A stretch of 64,000 nt of DNA from Spirochaetota bacterium (GTDB lineage: Bacteria; Spirochaetota; UBA4802; UBA5550), in contig JALOTL010000015.1 of the NCBI GenBank assembly GCA_025457915.1, positions 62,001-126,000 on the forward strand. Reading direction: 5' to 3'. The position numbers and the translations under genes were made by a program. Every line of letters starts with the position of its first letter. Position 1 is the stretch's first letter. The notes below the pieces were generated by a model. That model saw nothing but the letters and a program-made list of their open reading frames with translations, was not told where the DNA came from and did no database searches. Below, piece after piece: positions 19,638 through 29,607 of this stretch.

Positions 19638-20921
19638 ATGGCACAATTCAGCAAGGAATTTGAAAAGGCCCTTGAAATCGGAAGGCCGCCCAATATAAAA
19701 AAACTGTTCCCCTATTCCAAGGCGATGATTGTCAGCGGCAAGGTGATAGACAGGGCATTGCTCGCCAAAGGAAAGTCGATGACCATAGCCGCAAACGGCA
19801 GGAGTCATATCGTAATAAGGGGCGCGCTTCAGGCGGCCCAGAAGGCCAACGCGGCATTGATCATAGAAATCGCCAAGTCAGAGGGCGGCGGGAGCTCATA
19901 CTGCGCCGTAAATTTCTGGAACATGGCCTTCCATGTAAACACCATCTGCAACGAACTCGGATTGACCGTACCCGTAGCGATTCATGCCGACCATTACCAG
20001 ATCAAGGACGACAAGGACATCGCCGCCGCCAAAATCGAGATCCCCAGCATGTTCGACTTCGGAATAACCTCGATCGCGATAGACGCGTCCCACATGCCCG
20101 ACGACAGGAACCTCCTCGCCAACATAGAATTGAATCCGTACATACCGAAGTGGGCCGGCCTGGAGACCGAGGTGGGTGAAATCAAGGGAAAGGAAGGCCT
20201 TTCAACGGTTGAAGAAGCGCTCTTCCTGATACAGGGACTCAACGCGCATGACATCTTTCCAGACTGGATCGCGCTCAACAACGGCACCACCCACGGGATA
20301 GAGGCGTCCGACCAGGGAATACAGGTCGGTCTGACCGCGGACATACACAGGGCAATTGATAAATACAAGATTTCCGGGGCGCAGCACGGCACCTCGGGAA
20401 ACAACTCCGACAGGCTCAGGGAAATCGCCACGAAGACCAACACGACGAAGGCTAACGTCGCGACCGCGCTGCAGATGATTTCATGGGGTCTGGAAGTCAA
20501 CGATTTCGGCAACGCGCAGCTCGATGAAAACGGCAATTTCAAAAAAATAAAAGACGCCGGCGTCAGCGAAGAGATCTGGTCCGCGATGGTCGAGTACGCG
20601 GGCGGAAAGGGGCTGAAGAAGGGCGACTACAAGAAGCTGAATCTTCCCTTTGAAAATAAAATACTGGGACAGACGAAGGAAATACGGGATAGAATGGCCA
20701 AGGCCGTTGAGGATTTCATATACAACCTGCTCATCAACGTTTTCTACGCCAAGGACACCGCCCCGCTCGCGATAGAAGCGATACTCAAAAAGAGTTCGTT
20801 TGACATGGGCCCGAAAGGCTCAAGGATAGAAAACCCGGAAGAATGGACGACTGAAAAAATCACGCAGAAAGGCAAGCTTCTCGCCCCGGACAAGGGGCCC
20901 CAGGGAAATTTCGAAGATTGA
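19638..20921 (+). CDS. fba: Class II fructose-bisphosphate aldolase
   Basis: This enzyme splits or forms fructose 1,6-bisphosphate using a bound divalent metal. The 427-residue sequence keeps the class II motifs: the metal-ligand segment AIHADHYQ, GLETEVGEIKGKEG, NGTTHG and the phosphate-binding QHGTSGN. It is longer than the common 285-345-residue class IIA/B enzymes and looks like the long group. The ATG at 19638 has GAGGAGG with a six-base spacer; an in-frame ATG two codons earlier has no room for a ribosome site. A strong terminator follows, so the gene is probably transcribed alone. Together with the phosphofructokinase, FBPase and phosphoglycerate mutase of this window it serves glycolysis and gluconeogenesis. 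Confidence 0.93.
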   Translation: MAQFSKEFEKALEIGRPPNIKKLFPYSKAMIVSGKVIDRALLAKGKSMTIAANGRSHIVIRGALQAAQKANAALIIEIAKSEGGGSSYCAVNFWNMAFHVNTICNELGLTVPVAIHADHYQIKDDKDIAAAKIEIPSMFDFGITSIAIDASHMPDDRNLLANIELNPYIPKWAGLETEVGEIKGKEGLSTVEEALFLIQGLNAHDIFPDWIALNNGTTHGIEASDQGIQVGLTADIHRAIDKYKISGAQHGTSGNNSDRLREIATKTNTTKANVATALQMISWGLEVNDFGNAQLDENGNFKKIKDAGVSEEIWSAMVEYAGGKGLKKGDYKKLNLPFENKILGQTKEIRDRMAKAVEDFIYNLLINVFYAKDTAPLAIEAILKKSSFDMGPKGSRIENPEEWTTEKITQKGKLLAPDKGPQGNFED

Positions 20922-20928
20922 CTGCATT

Positions 20929-20960
20929 CCGACGGCGGGAATCCCCGCCGTCGGTTTTTT
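20929..20960 (+). terminator. Rho-independent terminator after the aldolase gene
   Basis: An 11-bp perfect stem (CCGACGGCGGG with CCCGCCGTCGG, loop of four) is followed by six T residues, starting eight bases after the stop codon. Confidence 0.92.
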
Positions 20961-21010
20961 GTAACATTATTCAAAAATAAAACACTATATTCAAAAAAAA
21001 GGATTTCATA

Positions 21011-21721
21011 ATGTCATATCTGATTGTAATCTTAATCATAGGCTTCATTATCACCATTCATGAGCTTGGCCATCTTATCGCCTCAAAAATCGCGGGCATA
21101 CCCGTCGCGGTTTTCTCAATAGGATTCGGTCCGAAAATAATCGGCATGAAAATCAATAAAACGGAATACCGCGTATCGCTTGTCCCCCTGGGCGGATACG
21201 TCCTCCCCGAAATGCAGGACGAAAATATTTTTTTCTCAATTCCGCCGTCAAAAAGAATCATTTTCTCGGCGGGAGGCATAGCCGCGAACATCATGCTTTC
21301 CTTCATGATTTACGCGGCAATTAATCTTTCCCTGGGCCTTTACGGCTTCAGCGGAGCGATCATGGCGTCGGCAGGCAGGCTGACGGACGTGATTTTCAGG
21401 ACACTCGCGGCCCTGGCCGGGGTGTTTACATCCCCGGAAAACCTTTCCGGCCTGGTGGGGCTGGTTAAGATCGGCGGCGATCACCTGGGTACAGGCGTAT
21501 TGAGCATGGCGGGTTTCGCGGCCCTTATCAGCATAAACCTGGCGGTTTTTAATCTGCTTCCGCTTCCCGTTCTGGATGGCGGCAAAATTCTTATGTATCT
21601 TATCGAAAAAATCACGCCGAAAGCGAAAAAACTGCATCTCCCTCTCAGCGCGGCCGGATGGATCGTGATCCTGCTGATGACGATCTATGCCACCGCGCAC
21701 GACATAGCAAAAATAATATGA
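21011..21721 (+). CDS. Small M50 (site-2 protease type) membrane metallopeptidase
   Basis: The 236-residue protein is an intramembrane zinc protease of the RseP/SpoIVFB superfamily. It has HELGH in the first membrane segment (residues about 17-21) and the second zinc-site motif NLLPLPVLDGG near 180-190, with four or more hydrophobic segments. The usual RseP has about 450 residues with PDZ domains between these motifs; here only about 160 residues separate them and no PDZ is evident. It probably cleaves a membrane-bound regulator, but none is encoded next door. It stands alone between the aldolase terminator and a convergent gene. Confidence 0.85.
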   Translation: MSYLIVILIIGFIITIHELGHLIASKIAGIPVAVFSIGFGPKIIGMKINKTEYRVSLVPLGGYVLPEMQDENIFFSIPPSKRIIFSAGGIAANIMLSFMIYAAINLSLGLYGFSGAIMASAGRLTDVIFRTLAALAGVFTSPENLSGLVGLVKIGGDHLGTGVLSMAGFAALISINLAVFNLLPLPVLDGGKILMYLIEKITPKAKKLHLPLSAAGWIVILLMTIYATAHDIAKII

Positions 21722-21738
21722 CCTGATCCGGTACCGCG

Positions 21739-21920
21739 CTATATGCTGTAGAACACTGCAGCATTATAGCCGAGCGTTTCGTCTCTCACGGTTTTCGATC
21801 TGCCGGTATATATGGAGCTCCTGTTTATATGATATATAAGATAATCAAGGCTCGCGCCCAGCTCGAAAGAGACACCCGTACCGGGAAGTATACGCAGGAT
21901 GATGCGAATCCTGTTATTAT
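21739..21920 (-). pseudogene. Out-of-frame C-terminal remainder of the barrel protein gene
   Basis: On the minus strand, a frame shifted by one base from the preceding gene is open from about 21920 to a TAG at 21739. It encodes about 60 residues with alternating hydrophobic and polar positions (for example GVSFELGASLDYLIYHI), ending in the aromatic and hydrophobic tail VFYSI. That is what a last outer-membrane beta-strand should look like. The in-frame tail of the main ORF over the same stretch lacks this pattern. A single added A near 21920 would join the two frames. This is either a true frameshift mutation or a sequence error. Confidence 0.65.
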
Positions 21921-23063
21921 TCCCTTCGCATTACCACCGGCAAAATATAACGACTCGTTCTTTTCGCTAAATGACAATATAAACGCTGTGATTTTCGGGG
22001 AAAGATAATGAGTCTTTCCTATCGGATACTTCAACGAAAATCCAACCTCGGGCCCAAGGCCGGAAAATTTAGACCTGAAGTCGTATGGGGAGCTATAATA
22101 AGCGACATATGACGGCGGAGGAGGCATCAAATACCAATAACCGACACCTATCGTCTTTGATCCCCTTTGTTTAAAATAATACCCCTGGTATCTCACGCCA
22201 AAGACAAGGTCGACCTTTTCAATGACTGTCAGGTTGATGGCGATCTTGCTGTCATATTTCTCCAGGGTTCTCTCATAACAGATAAAAGAATTACCCGGCA
22301 ATCTCATAACTGGAACTAGCGGAAGGTAATAATAATAAAAAAGAGACATTTCAAGAAGAGTTTTATGCGAACTTAAATTTACTAAATTCTTTCGCCTGTC
22401 CCTCGCAAATGATCCGGACATGAAAATCTTCAATTTATCATTGATCGCGAATAAAATTTCCGGCTGGTACGACAGCATCGGATGTATGCTTTTATTCTGG
22501 TAGAAACCCGTATAAGAATCCCTTTCCCTTCTCCAGACAGGATACCATTTGATCCTGCCAATTCTCAACCCGGCGGTAAATCTCGGCGTTTTTTCTTTTT
22601 TCCCGTCCTTTTTGACATCAGTCTTTTTTTCATCTCCCTTCTTTTCATCTCTGACCATCAGCTCCACTGGCCTGCCGTCTCCGAACACGACCCTGGCGGC
22701 AAGGTCCCTGTTTATTACCAGGAATATTTTTGAATCATCGGCGGTATACGAAATATAACGCTCCGTGACTTTTTGTATCCTTCCCTTAAGAACGACCCCG
22801 TCGTAAAGATAAATGCTGTCAAGGGGCGGCATACCCGTCAGGGTGAACTCCCTGCCGTCGTCATACCTGATTTTTTTGACGCCCTCCACGGGGACCTCCT
22901 CGGCCTTTCCCGGTTCAGGTTCGTACCTGATATTTTTATCGTTTATCTGGACGACGCGGCCTTTTAAAACCCTGTCATCCTTCATTATCAATTCGTCAGC
23001 GACGGAGTATGATACCAGCGAGAAAATAAATACAAGAAAGGAAATCAATTTTCCTGACGTCAT
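21825..23063 (-). CDS. Predicted outer-membrane barrel protein with two N-terminal repeats (C-terminus frameshifted)
   Basis: The 412-residue frame has a signal peptide (1-22), then two imperfect repeats of about 55 residues (about 24-78 and 83-137). Each reads like a hydrophobic strand, DGxxLKGRV, a strand with IxY, and a closing IxYxDGR. A Lys/Asp-rich linker (about 138-158) follows, then about 250 residues of alternating strands rich in Tyr, Phe and Arg, typical of an outer-membrane barrel. No family is recognised. The last 30 residues are likely out of frame: the neighbouring frame continues a convincing final strand to 21739. A GGGAG ribosome site precedes the ATG at 23063. It would sit in the outer membrane; the role is unknown. 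Confidence 0.72.
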   Translation of the reverse strand: MTSGKLISFLVFIFSLVSYSVADELIMKDDRVLKGRVVQINDKNIRYEPEPGKAEEVPVEGVKKIRYDDGREFTLTGMPPLDSIYLYDGVVLKGRIQKVTERYISYTADDSKIFLVINRDLAARVVFGDGRPVELMVRDEKKGDEKKTDVKKDGKKEKTPRFTAGLRIGRIKWYPVWRRERDSYTGFYQNKSIHPMLSYQPEILFAINDKLKIFMSGSFARDRRKNLVNLSSHKTLLEMSLFYYYYLPLVPVMRLPGNSFICYERTLEKYDSKIAINLTVIEKVDLVFGVRYQGYYFKQRGSKTIGVGYWYLMPPPPSYVAYYSSPYDFRSKFSGLGPEVGFSLKYPIGKTHYLSPKITAFILSFSEKNESLYFAGGNAKGIITGFASSCVYFPVRVSLSSWARALIILYII

Positions 23064-23388
23064 AAATAACTCCCTGATAATGCTTGATTATGAGTACACC
23101 TAAAAATCAGAAGTTTCCCTGGCATTATCAATTATAACTCCTGATTTTATCAGATGTTATGCCCACAAGGGAAACCCCTTAAATTATACCCTTTATTATT
23201 TCAAAAGGGCAAAAAAAATGCATCATGTTCGAAATCAGCCGCGAGCATGAAATTTCAGCGTCGTCTAAGATCAGTGCCGTCTTGTCCCGGTCTTTTAATA
23301 ACAAAGCGCGCTCCGTCATTCTTTTCTGTTTTTTAAAATATAACCCGGCATGGATTATTTCAACATAAAATATCCGCTGTCGAAAAAA
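23064..23388. repeat. Intergenic stretch with a degenerate copy of the dispersed repeat
   Basis: No gene is seen in these 325 bases. Positions about 23105-23190 hold pieces also found in the better copies near 27.6 and 54.2 kb: CTCCTGATTTTATCAG, GCCCACAAGGGAAAC and, reversed, AGGGAAACTTCTGATTTT. The order is scrambled relative to those copies, so this would be an old or rearranged relic. A short open frame at 23154-23336 has no ribosome site. Confidence 0.4.
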
Positions 23389-24288
23389 TTATCTCAATGA
23401 TGCTATGTGCCTGACCTGGGCGGTAAGATTCATGATGTAGGCGTTTCTTTCCTGGAAAATCGTTCCCTTTTCGTCGTATTCCCTGCGCACGATTTCGGAT
23501 ATGGCGGATTCCACGTTTCCTCCGGCGGCGTCCAGGTATTCCTCGAGAATTTTTCTGTACTCGAAGGTAGCGCCGTACGACCTCTCGAGAAAATCCATTG
23601 CGTCCTCATCCGTGAAGGCAAAGCCGTGACCTATCGCGATGAACCGCGGCTCAAGGTCGATCATGCGCCGGATGGACCTCAAATAATCCTCGAACGATGA
23701 CAGAAACTCCACCTGCACCGCGCCGCCGCCCGTCCCCTGCGGCACGCCGGCGGCCTCGCCGGGAAACAGGGCGCGCGTCTCCGGAAAGTAATATGCGAGG
23801 CAGTCCCTCGTGTGGCCGGGAACCTCCATCACCCTGCATGTAAGCCCGCCGAGGTCGAATTCGTCCCCTTCCCTGAGCTCGATGTCCAGCCTGATGGGCG
23901 TGAGCCGGACGTCCTCGTCGCCGGCGATATCGCCGAAGCTTACCCTCTGGTGCTCAATGAGGCCGTTCATCCTGGCGATGACGGATTCCTTCTGTAAAAG
24001 GTCATTGATATAAGGCGCGCCGCCGATTTTTATCGAAGGGATCCGCCTCTTCAGGTAAGGCGCAGATCCAAGATGGTCGTAATGGGAATGCGTGATGAAA
24101 AGATAATCCAGCCTGTCCGGCGTCCCCAGGATTTCAGTCAGTGATTTAGTATAAAGCGGTCCGAAAAGGTTTATGCCGCAGTCTATCATCAGGTTCTTTG
24201 ATGAACCGGTTACCACATAGGCCGGGTACATCGGATTCGCGGCCACATGGACGCGGTCGTATACATTGCCCTGGGAAATCTTTTTCAT
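23389..24288 (-). CDS. Metallo-beta-lactamase fold hydrolase
   Basis: The 299-residue protein has the MBL metal motif HSHYDH at 67-72, a PGHTRDC motif near 163 and a GHG motif near 224, followed by a helical C-terminal extension of about 75 residues. This layout resembles the glyoxalase II-like branch of the superfamily, which hydrolyses thioesters or related esters, but the substrate cannot be told. An AAGAGG site lies nine bases before the ATG at 24288; an ATG two codons earlier and a TTG three codons earlier are alternatives. It diverges from leuB with its own promoter-like sequence. Confidence 0.88.
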   Translation of the reverse strand: MKKISQGNVYDRVHVAANPMYPAYVVTGSSKNLMIDCGINLFGPLYTKSLTEILGTPDRLDYLFITHSHYDHLGSAPYLKRRIPSIKIGGAPYINDLLQKESVIARMNGLIEHQRVSFGDIAGDEDVRLTPIRLDIELREGDEFDLGGLTCRVMEVPGHTRDCLAYYFPETRALFPGEAAGVPQGTGGGAVQVEFLSSFEDYLRSIRRMIDLEPRFIAIGHGFAFTDEDAMDFLERSYGATFEYRKILEEYLDAAGGNVESAISEIVRREYDEKGTIFQERNAYIMNLTAQVRHIASLR

Positions 24289-24309
24289 TGCCATCAACCT
24301 CTTTTTTCA

Positions 24310-24339
24310 AGAGTATGAATCCCCGTGCCGCCGTGTCAA
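24310..24339 (-). promoter_or_regulatory. Candidate promoter for the MBL hydrolase gene
   Basis: On the minus strand TTGACA (24339-24334) and TACTCT (24315-24310) are 18 bases apart. The transcript would have a very short leader that still includes the AAGAGG ribosome site. Confidence 0.45.
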
Positions 24340-24415
24340 TTTTTTTTAATCGTGAAAAAACCGGGTATTACAGAGATATATCAGCGGGGAAAATGAATTT
24401 TACAGTCATTTTCTG

Positions 24416-24444
24416 TTGACAATAAAATATGATATGGTTATCAA
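24416..24444 (+). promoter_or_regulatory. Candidate promoter for leuB
   Basis: TTGACA and TATCAA are separated by 17 bases. This leaves a leader of about 60 bases before the leuB start. I see no leader peptide or T-box in that leader. Confidence 0.55.
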
Positions 24445-24486
24445 CGCATTGAATTTACCTGGATTTTAATGTATTAATTATTCTAA

Positions 24487-25578
<1,092 letters not shown>

Positions 25579-25657
25579 TACTAATTTAATTTATAATTAA
25601 ATCGGAAGATCCAATATAAAATTTATCTTCATTATTGTATATACAAGCCCATTTTAC

Positions 25658-25687
25658 TTGACTAAAAAAATTAAAGCCACATATGAT
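25658..25687 (+). promoter_or_regulatory. Candidate promoter for cstA
   Basis: TTGACT and TATGAT are separated by 18 bases, about 35 bases before the cstA ATG. Confidence 0.5.
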
Positions 25688-25722
25688 GGATACGTGAATC
25701 ACATCCTCATGGAGGCCTGCCG

Positions 25723-27459
25723 ATGAATATTCTCATTGTATTGTTCATTTCAGTCGCTGTTCTAATCCTCGGGTATTTTTTCTACGGGCGCTTCATCGAA
25801 AAAAACTTCGATGTTGACGGAACCCATGTCACGCCTTCGGTCGAAATCAACGACGGCGTCGACTACGTCCCCACGCATAAAATTGTCATATTCGGCCACC
25901 ACTTCGCTTCAATAGCCGGGGGCGGTCCTATCATCGGACCGTGCGTGGGTCTGATTTTCGGTTTCGTTCCCGTCTGGCTCTGGCTCCTTCTAGGAACCGT
26001 ATTGATTGGCGCGGTCCATGATTACTCAGCGCTCCTTGCATCGATGCGTGAAAAGGGAAAATCCATGGCAGAAATAGCGGAAAAGACCCTGGGAAGGACC
26101 GGCTTTCTGCTTTTTATAAGCTTTACGATAGTCATGCTTCTAATGGTGACGTCAGTTTTTCTGACACTTACCACTACCGCGCTGTCGTCGAAGTACCCTG
26201 TCGAGTTCTTCGGAACCGGCGATATAGGAATCAGAACAATCGTTGAAAACGGGGTAACATACGCCATTATTGGCGGGATTGCATCGACATCCGTTATTTT
26301 TGTTACATGCTGTTCGCCCATCATCGGTTACCTGCTGTACAAGCGCGGCGCCAACGCGTACGTGATGTCGCTGGTCGCAATTGCTGTATGCGCGGTTTCA
26401 ATTCAATTCGGCCTGATGTTCCCGATAAAAATTGATTCATTCGTATGGATGATCATTCTCTCGATATATACTATATTCGCGGCAGGCGTGCCGGTATGGC
26501 TGGTACTGCAGCCCAGGGACTTCACAAACTCGTTCCTCCTTTACGGCGGCATCCTCGCAATGTTCATCGGTGCGGTGATAATGGGATTCAAGGGCGCTGT
26601 AATCGAAACGCCCCTCATCAACATGGCCGCCGGTACCGAAAAGCTCGGGTCGCTCTGGCCGATCCTTTTCATTATCGTCGCCTGCGGCGCGATAAGCGGC
26701 TTCCATGCCCTGGTTGCCGGCGGAACAACCGCCAAGCAGGTCATGTATGAAAAGCCGGATTCAAGAATCGTCGCTTACGGAGGCATGGCGATCGAGGCCC
26801 TGCTCGCGGTAACCGTCATCATCACCATAGCATCGGGACTCAGCTTCGACCAGTACTGCGGCATAGTGTTCCCGTCCGATCCGGGCGTTAAGGACAATCC
26901 GGTGCTCGCCTTCGCGCTCGGGGTCGGCGGACTTTTAAACAAGTCAATGGGTCTCCCGATTGTATACGGGGCCGTATTCGGAATAATCATGGTCGAGGGG
27001 TTCGTCGTAACGACGCTCGATACGGCTGTCCGTCTGAACAGGTATCTGCTTGAAGAGCTCTGGAAAATGATGCTGAAGAAAGTGCCTAAAATCCTCAACA
27101 CCTATCTTTTCAATTCGATGCTATGCGTCGTTCTCATGTTCATACTGGCTTATTTCAACGCATTCAGGGAACTCTGGAAGCTCTTCGGAGCGGCCAACCA
27201 GCTGCTCGCGGCACTTACCCTGATAACCATAAGCGTATGGCTGATTAAAAAAGGAAAAAAATATCTATACACAATGATTCCCGGCTTATTCATGCTTGTC
27301 ACCACAGTGGCCGCCCTTGTAATGGTGCTCATGAATGACTATATCCCGAAAGCGAATATCATGCTTGCCGGAGGGGATTTAGTGCTTATCGCCCTTGCCA
27401 TAGGAGTCATAATTCTCAGCATCAAGCAGTTTATTTCCATGAAAAAATCAGCCGCCTGA
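25723..27459 (+). CDS. cstA: CstA-family carbon starvation protein (peptide or pyruvate transporter)
   Basis: The 578-residue protein is hydrophobic throughout, with about 15 membrane segments, and carries CstA hallmarks: YVPTHKIVIFGHHFASIAG near 48-66, GPIIGP, and a central GAISGFHALVAGGTT stretch. CstA proteins are proton-linked uptake systems for peptides, and some (BtsT) take up pyruvate. The length is close to the shorter CstA group of anaerobes, since E. coli CstA has about 700 residues. GGAGG lies seven bases before the ATG. A good terminator follows, so it is a monocistronic unit. Which substrate it carries cannot be decided from sequence. Confidence 0.92.
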   Translation: MNILIVLFISVAVLILGYFFYGRFIEKNFDVDGTHVTPSVEINDGVDYVPTHKIVIFGHHFASIAGGGPIIGPCVGLIFGFVPVWLWLLLGTVLIGAVHDYSALLASMREKGKSMAEIAEKTLGRTGFLLFISFTIVMLLMVTSVFLTLTTTALSSKYPVEFFGTGDIGIRTIVENGVTYAIIGGIASTSVIFVTCCSPIIGYLLYKRGANAYVMSLVAIAVCAVSIQFGLMFPIKIDSFVWMIILSIYTIFAAGVPVWLVLQPRDFTNSFLLYGGILAMFIGAVIMGFKGAVIETPLINMAAGTEKLGSLWPILFIIVACGAISGFHALVAGGTTAKQVMYEKPDSRIVAYGGMAIEALLAVTVIITIASGLSFDQYCGIVFPSDPGVKDNPVLAFALGVGGLLNKSMGLPIVYGAVFGIIMVEGFVVTTLDTAVRLNRYLLEELWKMMLKKVPKILNTYLFNSMLCVVLMFILAYFNAFRELWKLFGAANQLLAALTLITISVWLIKKGKKYLYTMIPGLFMLVTTVAALVMVLMNDYIPKANIMLAGGDLVLIALAIGVIILSIKQFISMKKSAA

Positions 27460-27488
27460 CTTTTGATCTTTTGATGAAAGCATATAAA

Positions 27489-27516
27489 AACTCCGGCTTC
27501 GTGCCGGAGTTTTTTT
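27489..27516 (+). terminator. Rho-independent terminator after cstA
   Basis: A nine-bp stem (AACTCCGGC with GCCGGAGTT, loop TTCGT) runs into a T tract, 30 bases after the stop codon. Confidence 0.9.
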
Positions 27517-27601
27517 AATTGATCCGCTAATAATCCAATACCTTCCTGTTTTACTTTCTGGATATCAATTCGTATTAATTATGAGCACCTGTATAAATCA
27601 A

Positions 27602-27682
27602 TTTTTGTGACAGCCCTAATTTATACATTGAAAGTGCCCGTAAGGGAACTTCCTGATTTGATTATTAGAGGTTACCTTATTA
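27602..27682 (+). repeat. Dispersed repeat, copy A
   Basis: About 79 bases beginning TTTTTGTGACAGCCC and ending near GGTTACCTTAT match the reverse complement of 54214-54293 with only about ten mismatches. They also match, with an internal gap of about 18 bases, the reverse complement of 43690-43754. The element is internally partly palindromic around GGGAAC and the TGATTTGATTAT stretch. No coding function is apparent. It ends directly before the ribosome site of the gene at 27700. Confidence 0.8.
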
Positions 27683-27699
27683 AAACCCGGGAGGTAAAT

Positions 27700-28179
27700 G
27701 TGTTTATATATACAACAGTTAATCTTGATTTATCACTGCTGCAGGAACTGTCCGCAACGGCCGGCAGGATAAAGATATCAAAAAGCGAACTTGTTTCACG
27801 CTTGATTATCATGTTCATGAAAAAAAATAATATGAAGATCAGAATGTTTCAAAGAGTCATTTATCAGGAAAGAAAATTGGAATCATCCTGGCACAGGCTG
27901 CATATAAATATAAAACCGCAAGTATACGAATATTGCCTTGATTTAAGAAAGCTATATAAGATGTCTGTATCAAATATCATCGCTTACGCTTTAAAAAATT
28001 TTTTATTTGGAGTCGAGGCGGATATTAAAACTGGTCGAACCGATAACTATTGTTTAAGCTATGTTTTTTATTTGAATGTAAACAATGATGTCTTTTCATT
28101 CACTTTATTTTGGGATTTACCTGATAAAAAACTGGGTTCTCTATTCAATAATGAATCTGTTATTATTGAACGAAGGTGA
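27700..28179 (+). CDS. Unrecognised protein with two ribbon-helix-helix-like segments
   Basis: I do not recognise the family. The chosen start is a GTG preceded by GGGAGG with a five-base spacer; an upstream in-frame GTG at 27607 lies inside a repeat. In the 159-residue product, residues about 3-40 (strand YTTVNLDL, helix, turn, helix ELVSRLIIMF) look like a ribbon-helix-helix DNA-binding unit. Residues about 62-100 (strand RLHINI, helix QVYEYCLDLRKLYK, then VSNIIAYALKNF) repeat the same layout. The tail of about 55 residues is beta-like. A single chain with two such units could mimic an RHH dimer. The gene is noticeably more AT-rich than its neighbours, which may point to transfer. Function is inferred from fold pattern only. 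Confidence 0.65.
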   Translation: MFIYTTVNLDLSLLQELSATAGRIKISKSELVSRLIIMFMKKNNMKIRMFQRVIYQERKLESSWHRLHINIKPQVYEYCLDLRKLYKMSVSNIIAYALKNFLFGVEADIKTGRTDNYCLSYVFYLNVNNDVFSFTLFWDLPDKKLGSLFNNESVIIERR

Positions 28180-28350
28180 AACTCTAAAAAAATAGATAAT
28201 AATGTAAAACTGCTGAAAAAAATCGGCATTTCTTATTTTTCATGATATTCTAAGCCTGATTTATTGAAGTGTACATAAATAATATTGACAATAATTAAAT
28301 TTAATCCCTTTTTGCCATAACAAGGTATTAAATCAACAGGGGAAACGCCG

Positions 28351-29601
28351 ATGTCTTACGAAAGCCTGAAAAAAAACGATCCGGAAATTTTTGAAATAGT
28401 CCAGATGGAAAGCAAAAGGCAGGAGGATAACCTAATCTTGATAGCTTCGGAGAATTACGTCTCAAGGGCTGTCCTAGAGGCATCATCATGCACTATGACC
28501 AATAAATATGCCGAAGGCTATCCCGGCAAAAGATATTACAACGGATGCCAGTGCGTCGACCAGGCCGAAAGCATGGCGATCGATAGAATAAAAAAACTTT
28601 TCGGTGCGGCCGCTGCAAATGTTCAGCCTCATAGTGGTGCCCAGGCCAATATGGCAGTCATGATGTCAGCAATCAAGCCGGGTGAAACATTCATGGGTAT
28701 GAACCTTGCCCACGGCGGTCACCTTTCCCATGGATCGCCGAAAAACTTCTCAGGAATGTATTTCAATGTTGTATCATACGGCGTAAAAAAAGATACAAAT
28801 ATAATCGATTATGATGAGGTTGTGAAAAACGCCAGGGAGCATCGGCCCAAACTCATAATAGCCGGAGCCTCGGCTTATCCGAGGATTATCGACTTTGCAA
28901 AATTCAAGGAAATCGCAGATGAAATAGGCGCCAAGTTCATGGTGGACATCGCCCACATTGCCGGGCTTATTGCCGCAGGCGAGCACCCCTCCCCGGTGCC
29001 ATATGCTGATTACGTCACGATGACGACCCATAAAACACTTCGCGGCCCAAGGGGCGGTGTGATTCTCGGCAAAGGCGAATACGAAAAAGACCTGAATAGT
29101 TATATGTTTCCTGGCGTGCAGGGTGGTCCGCTGATGCATACGATCGCCGCAAAGGCAGTCTGCTTCAAAGAGGCCCTGTCTCCGTCATTCAAGGAATACC
29201 AGAAACAGGTCATAAAAAACGCGAAGGCTCTCGCGGATACACTCCTCTCCAGCGGCTTGAACCTCGTCTCGGGCGGAACCGACAATCATCTCATGCTGGT
29301 TGATTTGAGAAATAAGGGTCTTACCGGAAAAGATGTCGCGAACAGGCTGGATGAAGCAGGAATAACATGCAATAAAAACGGCGTTCCGTTCGATGACAAG
29401 TCTCCCTTTATTACCAGCGGAATAAGGCTCGGCAGCCCGGCATTGACGACCAGAGGACTGAAGGAAGATGAATTCAAAAAAATTGGAAAAATGATAACCG
29501 ATATTATCGGGAACATATCCGACGACGGCGTTCTGAAGAGAGTCAGGGGGGAAGTGTCGGAAATCTGCAAAACACATCCAACAGAAATGCTGAGACTTTA
29601 A
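28351..29601 (+). CDS. glyA: Serine hydroxymethyltransferase
   Basis: GlyA interconverts serine and glycine while charging tetrahydrofolate, using pyridoxal phosphate. The 416-residue sequence is of normal length and has [23 protein letters not shown], the HSGAQAN cofactor segment, the [13 protein letters not shown] stretch and the PLP-lysine motif [12 protein letters not shown] (Lys about 229). AGGGGAAACGCCG before the ATG serves as ribosome site. A small lipoprotein gene follows six bases after the stop, so the two may be cotranscribed. Confidence 0.96.
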   Translation: MSYESLKKNDPEIFEIVQMESKRQEDNLILIASENYVSRAVLEASSCTMTNKYAEGYPGKRYYNGCQCVDQAESMAIDRIKKLFGAAAANVQPHSGAQANMAVMMSAIKPGETFMGMNLAHGGHLSHGSPKNFSGMYFNVVSYGVKKDTNIIDYDEVVKNAREHRPKLIIAGASAYPRIIDFAKFKEIADEIGAKFMVDIAHIAGLIAAGEHPSPVPYADYVTMTTHKTLRGPRGGVILGKGEYEKDLNSYMFPGVQGGPLMHTIAAKAVCFKEALSPSFKEYQKQVIKNAKALADTLLSSGLNLVSGGTDNHLMLVDLRNKGLTGKDVANRLDEAGITCNKNGVPFDDKSPFITSGIRLGSPALTTRGLKEDEFKKIGKMITDIIGNISDDGVLKRVRGEVSEICKTHPTEMLRL

Positions 29602-29607
29602 AAATTG

